A DNA stretch of 28,721 nucleotides, taken from assembly GCA_900542835.1 (NCBI GenBank), contig UQPB01000040.1, positions 1 through 28,721 of the forward strand. Direction: 5' to 3'. The position numbers and the translations under genes were made by a program. Positions within the stretch are counted from its first letter, which is position 1, and every line of letters begins with the position of its first letter. This document shows, piece after piece, positions 16,239-22,409 of this stretch. The notes under the pieces were generated by a model, which saw nothing but the letters and a program-made list of their open reading frames with translations, ran no database searches and was not told the origin of the DNA. Source of the DNA: an uncultured Pelosinus sp. Lineage in GTDB: Bacteria; Bacillota; Negativicutes; Sporomusales; Acetonemataceae.

Positions 16239-17498
16239 TTGAAAAAATGCGCAATCGCACTTCTTTTTATCAGCGGCCTGCTATGTGCCGGCTGCTACGG
16301 ATCGCGCGAGACGGACGAACTCGCTTATGTGCTGATCGTCGGCGTGGATAAGACGGAGACCGGCAAGCAAAAGGTTACCTATCAGTTCGCGATCCCGCGC
16401 AAGGCAAGCGGCAGCAGGGACGGCGACAGTCCGGAAGAACCGAAGCAGGGCAAGGGCGAAAAACCTTGGACGGTCAGCAGCATTATCAGCCCTACATCGG
16501 CAGAAGGGCGCTCCCTGTTTAACGCCACGCTTTCCCGGCTGCCAAGATTGAATCACGTTACAGCCTATGTCTTTTCAGAGGAAGTAGCCAGAGACGGTAT
16601 CGGTCCCCGGATAACCTACAACATCCGCAACCCGGAATTTCGCGAAACCATGTTTCTGATTGTCGTCCAAGGCAGCGCTGAGGAGTACATCAAAACGAAC
16701 GATCCCTCGCTGGCGCAGACAATCTCAAAATACTATCAGATCATGTTCGCGTCAGCCAAAGAGTCGGGCTACTATTTGCCCGCCAATTACCATCGCTTTT
16801 ATGCCCGTCTCAAAAACAACGGCGGCTCTCCCTACGCCACCTACAGCGGCATCAATCCGATGACCGGCACCAATAAGCCGGCCGCCGCTAAAACCCCGGA
16901 GCAAAAAGGCGATCCTTATTTGCCGCAGGGCGTGCCGCGCACCGGTACGGAGAACCCGGCAGAGTTTCTTGGCCTGGCCGTCTTTCGCGGTGATAAAATG
17001 GTGGGGGTCCTGAACAGTGACGAATCCAGGGCCGTGGCGCTGCTGCAGGGAGAGTTCGCTTATGGTTATGTCGGCATAGCCGACCCGCTGAAACCGGAAA
17101 AAGATACGGTCAACGTGCTGCTCCGCTATGACCGCAAACCGGATATCAGCGCCAGTCTGCACAACAACCAGGCCGCCTTTGTCATCCACCTGGATATTGA
17201 TGCCGAGATTCTTGGCATTAGCGCAGAAACCAACTACGAGACTGCTAAACTGCGCCCTGTTCTGGAGAAACAGCTGGCTAACCTGCTGCAACAGCAAATT
17301 ACCCGCATGCTGAAGCATACGCAGGAACTGGGCGTCGATCCGGTTGGCCTGGGCCTCTACCTGCGGCCGCATTTCGCGAACACGCAGGCAATGGAGCGGG
17401 CCGATCTGACTGCTCTTTATCGTGCGGCGGCACTTGATATTACGGTTACCGCCAACATCCGGCGTACCGGCCTGAAATGGCGAAATACCTTTCAATAA
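16239..17498 (+). CDS. gerKC: germinant receptor subunit C lipoprotein, copy 2
   Basis: A 419-residue paralog of the preceding gene. I place the start at TTG 16239 because AAGGAGG (16224-16230) is 8 bases before it and translation then begins MKKCAIALLFISGLLCAGC, a standard lipoprotein signal with lipobox LCAGC. An in-frame ATG at 16191 lies inside the previous gene and adds a polar leader (ANQPDTAVNGKEVPR) that does not fit a signal peptide. Shared blocks with copy 1 include GCYGSRETDELAYVLIVGVDKTE, SPYATYSGINPMTG and KTPEQKGDPYLPQGVPRTG, so the two look like a tandem duplication. It differs by a charged insert (SGSRDGDSPEEPKQGKGEK) near residue 65. Confidence 0.92.
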   Translation: MKKCAIALLFISGLLCAGCYGSRETDELAYVLIVGVDKTETGKQKVTYQFAIPRKASGSRDGDSPEEPKQGKGEKPWTVSSIISPTSAEGRSLFNATLSRLPRLNHVTAYVFSEEVARDGIGPRITYNIRNPEFRETMFLIVVQGSAEEYIKTNDPSLAQTISKYYQIMFASAKESGYYLPANYHRFYARLKNNGGSPYATYSGINPMTGTNKPAAAKTPEQKGDPYLPQGVPRTGTENPAEFLGLAVFRGDKMVGVLNSDESRAVALLQGEFAYGYVGIADPLKPEKDTVNVLLRYDRKPDISASLHNNQAAFVIHLDIDAEILGISAETNYETAKLRPVLEKQLANLLQQQITRMLKHTQELGVDPVGLGLYLRPHFANTQAMERADLTALYRAAALDITVTANIRRTGLKWRNTFQ

Positions 17499-17523
17499 AA
17501 ACAGCCGGAAGGGGGCGGACAGC

Positions 17524-18744
17524 CTGTACAACAATCGCGCAATAATCGTATTAAGCCTCGTTTGCGCCCTGCTAAGCTCCGGCTGCTATGGAGCGAAGGA
17601 AACCGATGATACGGCTTTTGTCCTCGTCATCGGCGTCGACACCGCCAAGGAAGGCAAAAGCCTCGGCACTTTTCAAATCGCCGCGCCGGCCAGTGGCAAG
17701 CAAAGCTCCGGCGTTATTTACTCCCTGTTCAGTTCGACCCCGGCAGAATCGCGCATGCTGTTGAAGTCAACCGTGTCCCGTATGCCTAAGCTGACCCACA
17801 TCCGCGCCATGGTCTTCTCCGAGGAACTTGCCCGGTCAGGGCTGATTCGTTCCTTTATGACTTACAATATCAGAAACCGTGACTTTCGCGAGGCTATCTT
17901 CATTATTGTGGCCAAGGGGCGGGCCGATGAATACATCAGAGACAACAAACCGGTCTTAGAGGCCAATATCGCGGAATTTTACGAAATGCAACTGGCGGAG
18001 GCGGCTAATTCCGGCTATTTCCTGCCGGCTACCTATCACGACTTTTATACCAGGATTAAAAATGCCGGCGCTTCGCCTTATGCCGTGTACAGCGGCATCA
18101 ACCCCATGACCGGACAAAACCGGCCGGCTGGCGACAGAATGCCGCAGCAAACAGGCTTTCCCTACCTCTCCGGCGGCCTGCCTCGCGATGGTACAGGCAA
18201 CCGGGTTGATTTTTCCGGCCTGGCTATTTTTAGGGATTACACAATGGTGGGAGTCCTGGATAGTGATGAAACCAGGGCCCTGTCGATCCTGCTCGGCAAG
18301 TTTAAAGGCAGTCACATCGGCTTGCGCGATCCGCTGCGCCCGGAAAGCAACCGGGTGATGCTATACATCCGGGCACTTCAACCCCAGATTACGGCCAGCC
18401 TCAGCAATGGCCAGGCAGGCTTCGTCATTACAGTCCGCCTTGACGCTAACCTGGAAGGCGTCACCTCCGGTATCAGCTATGAAATGCCAGCCTACAGACC
18501 ATTACTGGAACAAGCGCTGGCCACTATGTTTCAGGAGCAATTGCTGGCCATGCTTGCACACACACAGCAGCTTGGCAGCGACCCCGCCGGCCTGGGACTG
18601 CATTTACGGCCGCTGTTCGCCGACACCGCCGCCATGCAGCAAGCAGATATAGCGGAATTATACCGGACGGCGGTGATTGACGTTCAGGTCAAAGCCTCGA
18701 TTCGCCACAGCGGCCGGCTGTGGCGGACACAGTCAGGATCATAA
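17524..18744 (+). CDS. gerKC: germinant receptor subunit C lipoprotein, copy 3, CTG start
   Basis: The third and most divergent C subunit, 406 residues. No ATG, GTG or TTG exists in frame before the lipobox. The only initiator with a ribosome site is CTG 17524, with AAGGGGG (17509-17515) 8 bases before it. Translation then gives MYNNRAIIVLSLVCALLSSGC, a complete lipoprotein signal ending in LSSGC, followed by CYGAKETDDTAFVLVIGVDTAKE. The first in-frame ATG is 17755, which would remove the signal and about 77 residues. Conserved blocks are SPYAVYSGINPMTG, GGLPRDG and VDFSGLAIFRDYTMVGVLDSDET. The KTPEQKGDPYLP block of copies 1 and 2 is changed to RMPQQTGFPYLS. Confidence 0.88.
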   Translation: MYNNRAIIVLSLVCALLSSGCYGAKETDDTAFVLVIGVDTAKEGKSLGTFQIAAPASGKQSSGVIYSLFSSTPAESRMLLKSTVSRMPKLTHIRAMVFSEELARSGLIRSFMTYNIRNRDFREAIFIIVAKGRADEYIRDNKPVLEANIAEFYEMQLAEAANSGYFLPATYHDFYTRIKNAGASPYAVYSGINPMTGQNRPAGDRMPQQTGFPYLSGGLPRDGTGNRVDFSGLAIFRDYTMVGVLDSDETRALSILLGKFKGSHIGLRDPLRPESNRVMLYIRALQPQITASLSNGQAGFVITVRLDANLEGVTSGISYEMPAYRPLLEQALATMFQEQLLAMLAHTQQLGSDPAGLGLHLRPLFADTAAMQQADIAELYRTAVIDVQVKASIRHSGRLWRTQSGS

Positions 18745-18756
18745 AGGAGTGTGAAT

Positions 18757-18921
18757 ATGGCCTCCGTCCTTTTTGCTGTCGCCGGCATCGTCTCCGGCAT
18801 TCATGTCTTTAGCTACGGACTCTGGCTGCGAAGCTGCGGCAACACGGCCGGCGCGGTGCTGGCCTTTCTGCTGGCGGCGCTGGCGATGATGCTGCCACTA
18901 GCGGATCTTTGTCGAAAGTAA
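18757..18921 (+). CDS. small two-helix membrane protein, candidate germinant receptor D subunit
   Basis: A 54-residue reading frame: MASVLFAVAGIVSGIHVFSY, then GLWLRSCGNT, then AGAVLAFLLAALAMMLPLADLCRK. It contains two hydrophobic helices joined by a short polar turn. AAAGGAG (18743-18749) overlaps the stop of gerKC copy 3 and stands 7 bases before ATG 18757, and the operon terminator follows within 45 bases. Some Bacillus ger operons encode small two-helix D subunits that modulate receptor response. Size, topology and operon position fit that role, but I see no diagnostic motif. Standard gene callers may miss it because of length. Confidence 0.72.
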   Translation: MASVLFAVAGIVSGIHVFSYGLWLRSCGNTAGAVLAFLLAALAMMLPLADLCRK

Positions 18922-18964
18922 CCCTATCAGGCAGAAAGCCTGCGGTCCGGCAAAAAAGCAGATC

Positions 18965-19003
18965 AGCAAAACTCCCGGCCGCAGCGCGCCGGGAGTTTTG
19001 CTT
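18965..19003 (+). terminator. terminator of the germination operon
   Basis: A perfect 15-bp stem AGCAAAACTCCCGGC/GCCGGGAGTTTTGCT (18965-18979 and 18988-19002) with an 8-base loop, 44 bases after the last stop. The T-run is inside the stem arm rather than after it. On the reverse strand a TTTTTT lies a few bases beyond the stem, so it may also serve the convergent gene at 19040-19468. Confidence 0.8.
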
Positions 19004-19039
19004 GGGGGAAAATGCGGCAGGGCAGTTTCACCGTCTAAT

Positions 19040-19468
19040 CTACTCGAGCTGCTCCAGCCGGTCGATTCGCGCTTTCAGGATATTAATCTGGCTATGACAG
19101 AACTGTACCAGATTGAGCAGTTCACACTGTGTCCGCACTTGGGTTAACGCCATTTTTTTCACCAGATCCATCATCACGTCCGGCTGCCACGACGCTTCCG
19201 GCCTGTCTCCGGTCAGCCAGTGCGGCTCCTGCCCCGCTTCAAGATGCGAACAAATTGATTGCTCAATTTGTTCCAGGCTCAAGCCGCTTGCTTCCAGGAG
19301 CTTAAAGTGAGTTAGCAGTTCCGGCACCAGCGGCGATACGCGGTCACCGCGTACGATCAGCTTGTCTGAGGGAATAAACCGGGAGAAAGCACTCAAATAA
19401 CGTTTAGCGTCAAAAACAGACACCTGAGCTGTTTTCAACGCTTCCGCTTTTGACATCCATGCGTTCAT
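19040..19468 (-). CDS. small MerR-like HTH / coiled-coil protein (RacA-like architecture)
   Basis: A 142-residue soluble protein with two parts. Residues 5-75 (KAEALKTAQVSVFDAKRYLS through LEASGLSLEQIEQSI) resemble a MerR-type winged HTH: an early Val-Ser turn with a following helix, then a helix and the GLSLEQI segment that parallels GFSLEEI. Residues 100-142 form a probable coiled coil (VKKMALTQVRTQCELLNLV, INILKARIDRLEQLE). No ligand-binding domain follows. The same layout is found in RacA and related chromosome- or DNA-binding proteins of spore formers, which is why I mention it; orthology is not shown. AAAGGAG stands 8 bases before ATG 19468. It is convergent with the ger operon. A 10-bp hairpin lies in its leader. 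Confidence 0.75.
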   Translation of the reverse strand: MNAWMSKAEALKTAQVSVFDAKRYLSAFSRFIPSDKLIVRGDRVSPLVPELLTHFKLLEASGLSLEQIEQSICSHLEAGQEPHWLTGDRPEASWQPDVMMDLVKKMALTQVRTQCELLNLVQFCHSQINILKARIDRLEQLE

Positions 19469-19495
19469 TCTGTCAACTCCTTTCCCGTTTTTGCA

Positions 19496-19526
19496 TTGCC
19501 GCCAGGCTTAAACCCACTGGCGGCAA
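19496..19526 (-). other. 10-bp hairpin in the leader of the MerR-like gene
   Basis: TTGCCGCCAG (19496-19505) and CTGGCGGCAA (19517-19526) pair perfectly around 11 bases. On the reverse strand it lies about 28 bases before the start codon and is followed by AAAAA rather than a T-run, so it is not a terminator. It could be an operator or a structured leader. Confidence 0.5.
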
Positions 19527-19869
19527 TACCTATGTCTCTGCCCGGATCTCCTTACGATTTTCAGACTAACACTGCCGCCGGCTGATTACAATTAGACTGC
19601 ATCCACAGAAATAGCGGCGGCACGTTAGACTCGCGGCGATATTTGCATCACAAAAGTCCCGTCAAGCCTACGCCGACCGGCTTCCGGGAGCGGCCAAAAA
19701 CTGTCTGTGTCTCTTTGACGGCTGCTCCTTGCCATGGCGGGTCACAATCGCGCAGTCTAAGCCAGGCGGCTGCTTTTTATATTGATCGTAGAATTGACCC
19801 ATCTGACTTTTCTGATAGCATTAACTTTGTCTGGCAACATAAAAAAACAGGAGGCATTAAAAATCAGCC
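19527..19869. other. 343-base intergenic region between divergent genes
   Basis: No reading frame of note. It must hold the promoters of the MerR-like gene (minus) and the chemotaxis gene (plus). TTGACC (19794-19799) is a possible -35 for the latter, but no good -10 follows at the right distance. TGCCGCCG and CGGCGGCA near 19572-19622 form a long-range inverted repeat. I see no sigma-28 type element. Confidence 0.4.
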
Positions 19870-21588
19870 ATGAGCAAGTTAACCAATTTGAAGGTCGCCT
19901 ACAAGCTGGCCATTATTATCCTGACCGGCTGCCTTGCCTTATGTGTAGTCGGCTATGCCGGTTACGCCGCTCTCCAGCAGGCCAACACCACTATTCAGAG
20001 TATGAATGAGCAACTGCTGATACCAATTGATGACTACGGCAAGCTCCGTGTCCTAATCAGCAACGCTAATGCCTATCTGCTGGAGGAAGTATTGACCGCC
20101 GATGCGGCGCGCGGCCGTGAGTTAGCGGAAATGATGACGGCGACAAGCCGGGAAGTCGATGATCTCTATGCCCGCGTCAGCAGCCATCGCGACGACCACC
20201 CGGAAACGGCCCTGTTACTGGCCCGTCTTGACAAGGTCAAAGACCAATACCGCCAGGTTCGCGGTGAAATTATCCGCTTGACGGAGCAAAATCAAAAAGC
20301 GGCGGCCTATACACTTTATCAGGAACAAATGGCGGCTCTGTCAGTCGGTTATGTCAATGCCGCCGCCGCAGTATCCGACCATTATACACAGCTGGCAGCA
20401 GACAATTCCCGCGCCAGTCAGGCAGACTTCCGTCTGACTACCTACCGTATTCTTGCAGTCATTGCAGCGGCGGTTATTCTATTGACAGGCTGCGGCCTCC
20501 TGATCACCCGCAGCATCACGACGCCGCTAACCCAAATGGTTCTTGCCTGCCGCGATTTTGCCGCCGGCGACTTTCGTCAGCAGCGCCGCACCAGCGGACG
20601 CCGCGACGAAATCGGACAGTTGGACGCCGCGCTGGAAACGGCGCGCGCCGGCTTGCAGCGACTTCTGCAGCAGGTCAGTCAGTCAGCCGAACAAGTAGCC
20701 GCCTCCTCGCAGCAGTTAACAGCCAGCGCCGATCAGGTGGCCACAACAGCCAATATAGTTGCCAGCTCCGCCGTTTCCATTGCCGGCGACCTCCAGACAC
20801 AGCTGTCGGATACAACGGCAGCGGCCGCCGCAATCGAAGAGTTATCTGCCAGCGCCGACCAAATAGCCGTCAATATCCAGTCGGCAGCTGCCAATTCCGC
20901 TCAGACTGCCCGGCAGGCCGCGCAGGGGAAAGAGGGAAGCAGTCAGTCGGCGGAACAGATGACAGCGCTGGAACAAACAGTCATCAGCTCTGCCGCTGTT
21001 GTCGCTAAACTGGGAGAGAGCTCGAAGGAAATCGGCCAGATTGTCGATACGATTGCCGGCATTGCCGGTCAAACCAACCTATTGGCGTTAAACGCCGCTA
21101 TTGAGGCGGCCCGCGCCGGCGAACAGGGGCGCGGCTTTGCCGTTGTCGCCGAGGAGGTGCGCAAGCTGGCCGAGCAATCGCAGGAAGCGGCCAAGAAAAT
21201 TGCCGCTCTGATTGGAGATATTCAGGCCGATACGGAAAAGGCCGTGCTGGCTATGCAAACCGGCAGCAGCGAAGTCAGGCAAGGGGTGCAAAGCGTTCAT
21301 GCCTCCAGCCAATCCTTCCAGTCGATCGTGCAGGCTACCAGTCTGATATCAAGCCAAATCGACGATATTGCCCGCACAGCTTCCGAAATGGCAGCCGGGG
21401 CCGTGCAAGCCGCCCAATCCGCAAAACAGGTAGAAGACCTCAGTAAAAATGCATCGGCGCAAACGCAGTCAATTTCAGCCTCTGCCGAGCAGCAGCTTGC
21501 CTCGATGCAGGAAATTGCCGCAGCCGGCAATGCTTTGGCCAAACTGAGCGAATCCCTGTTGGCAGCAATTCAAAAATTTCAAGTATAG
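19870..21588 (+). CDS. methyl-accepting chemotaxis protein
   Basis: A transmembrane chemoreceptor of 572 residues that signals to CheA/CheW. A first membrane helix (about 11-33, LAIIILTGCLALCVVGYAGYAAL) is followed by a 160-residue four-helix-bundle-type sensor domain outside the membrane. The second helix (about 193-212, ILAVIAAAVILLTGCGLLI) is followed by a HAMP domain and a long coiled-coil signalling domain with the conserved hairpin tip GQTNLLALNAAIEAARAGE (about residues 400-420). The nearest Shine-Dalgarno, AGGAGG at 19849-19854, is 15 bases from ATG 19870, unusually far; an in-frame TAA at 19858 excludes an earlier start. No che genes are adjacent. The ligand is unknown. Confidence 0.95.
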   Translation: MSKLTNLKVAYKLAIIILTGCLALCVVGYAGYAALQQANTTIQSMNEQLLIPIDDYGKLRVLISNANAYLLEEVLTADAARGRELAEMMTATSREVDDLYARVSSHRDDHPETALLLARLDKVKDQYRQVRGEIIRLTEQNQKAAAYTLYQEQMAALSVGYVNAAAAVSDHYTQLAADNSRASQADFRLTTYRILAVIAAAVILLTGCGLLITRSITTPLTQMVLACRDFAAGDFRQQRRTSGRRDEIGQLDAALETARAGLQRLLQQVSQSAEQVAASSQQLTASADQVATTANIVASSAVSIAGDLQTQLSDTTAAAAAIEELSASADQIAVNIQSAAANSAQTARQAAQGKEGSSQSAEQMTALEQTVISSAAVVAKLGESSKEIGQIVDTIAGIAGQTNLLALNAAIEAARAGEQGRGFAVVAEEVRKLAEQSQEAAKKIAALIGDIQADTEKAVLAMQTGSSEVRQGVQSVHASSQSFQSIVQATSLISSQIDDIARTASEMAAGAVQAAQSAKQVEDLSKNASAQTQSISASAEQQLASMQEIAAAGNALAKLSESLLAAIQKFQV

Positions 21589-21613
21589 CCGGGTGAGAGT
21601 AACGCTAAAATCC

Positions 21614-21663
21614 ATCACCGCTGAACAGGGCAGCTGATGCTCAGGCATTGCTGCTGAGGTGAT
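21614..21663. other. bulged long hairpin between convergent genes
   Basis: Nested complementary segments ATCACC/GGTGAT, GCAGC/GCTGC and ATGC/GCAT fold one long imperfect hairpin. It lies 26 bases after the chemotaxis gene, convergent with the Nudix gene, and has no T-run. It may act as a terminator or processing site. The rest of 21589-21714 shows nothing else. Confidence 0.4.
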
Positions 21664-21714
21664 TGGCAGGTCCCCCGGACTCGCCTTCCCGCCGCCGCAG
21701 CTGCGCCGGTGAAA

Positions 21715-22173
21715 TTACCTGACCCAGGCCGCTTCCCGCGCGGCCAGCGCATCGTTCAGCCATTGAGGATGCATGGTCATCAACTGCCGCGGCAGCTTTG
21801 AAGGCTGAAAAAAAGCCGCCTCGCTGACTTCTTTCCGGTCAGGCCGCAGGCGCCCTCCCGCCGGCCGGCACAAAAAACTCAAGGTAATAAAATGAGTCGT
21901 TTTTCCGGACGGGTAGCAAAAAATCTGACTGTCAGGCTCGGAGTAAACCCCGATTAATTTATTTGCAATTACCACCAGCCCTGTCTCTTCGTTGATTTCC
22001 CGGCAAATAGCGCTGCTGACCGTCTCCGCTTTTTCTATATGACCTGACGGCAATCCCCATAAGCCGTTATCGGTCCGGCGTACTAATAAAACCGCTCCCT
22101 GCCGGTCAAAAACAACACCTGCCACCGCCGCTTCAATTGTATCCGGCCAGGCAAAATCGCTTTTCGTTACCAT
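21715..22173 (-). CDS. Nudix hydrolase
   Basis: Hydrolyses a nucleoside diphosphate linked to another moiety. The 152-residue protein has a complete Nudix box: G44, E50, R58-E59, E62-E63, G65 in GHIEKAETVSSAICREINEE, the Mg-binding loop-helix of the family. The N-terminal strand TIEAAVAGVVFDRQGAVLLVRR is typical, and the protein is a stand-alone domain. AAAGGGG lies about 9 bases before ATG 22173. The gene follows a transcription terminator that forms part of a ykkC-family riboswitch of the type linked to Nudix genes, so it is probably induced by a nucleotide. Substrate is not predictable from motif alone; a role in clearing or recycling nucleotides sensed by the RNA is inferred. Confidence 0.93.
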   Translation of the reverse strand: MVTKSDFAWPDTIEAAVAGVVFDRQGAVLLVRRTDNGLWGLPSGHIEKAETVSSAICREINEETGLVVIANKLIGVYSEPDSQIFCYPSGKTTHFITLSFLCRPAGGRLRPDRKEVSEAAFFQPSKLPRQLMTMHPQWLNDALAAREAAWVR

Positions 22174-22198
22174 CTTGCATTTCCCCTTTCACAACATA

Positions 22199-22262
22199 AA
22201 AAAGCCCGGAGAGAAAACCCGGCGCACACCAAGTACGCCAAGCTATCCCCCTCGGGCTTTTT
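22199..22262 (-). terminator. riboswitch-controlled terminator before the Nudix gene
   Basis: On the reverse strand AAAAAGCCCG (22253-22262) pairs with CGGGCTTTTT (22199-22208), followed by further T; between them GGCGTAC and GTGCGCC form an inner hairpin. The left arm belongs to the conserved 3' part of the aptamer, so ligand binding and terminator formation should exclude each other. This predicts ligand turns the Nudix gene on. Confidence 0.85.
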
Positions 22263-22358
22263 ATGCCAATAGGTGCTCCCGTCCCGGAAGACGGGCTTGT
22301 AGCGCTCGGTCGCAGCCCTGCATCAGGCGGAACCCTAGCTACCTATTCCCAGCTTGTC
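22239..22358 (-). ncRNA. ykkC subtype 2 riboswitch aptamer, probably nucleoside-diphosphate (2c) class
   Basis: The reverse strand carries the ykkC signature CTAGGGTTCCG (22328-22338). It has outer pairing CAAGCT (22351-22356) with AGCTTG (22239-22244) and stem AATAGGT (22341-22347) with ACCTATT (22268-22274). A hairpin CCCGTC/GACGGG lies at 22278-22295, and the 3' AAAAAGCCCG segment is shared with the terminator. It lacks the guanidine-I sequences CTGGTCCGAGAGAAAACG and ACGGAGGGAT seen in the RNA at 27027-27120. It has CTGCGACCGAGCGC instead, which is why I place it in the variant group. Subtype 2a senses ppGpp, 2b PRPP and 2c ADP/dADP. Subtype 2c is the one associated with Nudix hydrolases, so the gene context favours it. 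Confidence 0.82.
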
Positions 22359-22364
22359 CTTTTT

Positions 22365-22393
22365 AGTATAGCATAAATCCGTCCATCGGTCAG
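22365..22393 (-). promoter_or_regulatory. promoter of the Nudix riboswitch transcript
   Basis: On the reverse strand CTGACC (22388-22393), 17 bases, then TATACT (22365-22370) preceded by TG to give an extended -10 (TGCTATACT). The start point would fall about 7-10 bases before the aptamer. It lies immediately after the stop of the upstream regulator gene, so the Nudix unit is transcribed separately. Confidence 0.75.
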
Positions 22394-22409
22394 CCTGCTG
22401 CTTTGATCA

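Noticed and set aside
17755..18744. A shorter gene starting at ATG 17755 for the third C subunit.
   Set aside because: Strong family similarity and a full lipoprotein signal continue upstream to CTG 17524, so this start would truncate the protein.
21589..21714. A riboswitch in the gap after the chemotaxis gene.
   Set aside because: The region folds as a bulged hairpin but matches no class I know and lies between converging genes, where no leader is expected.
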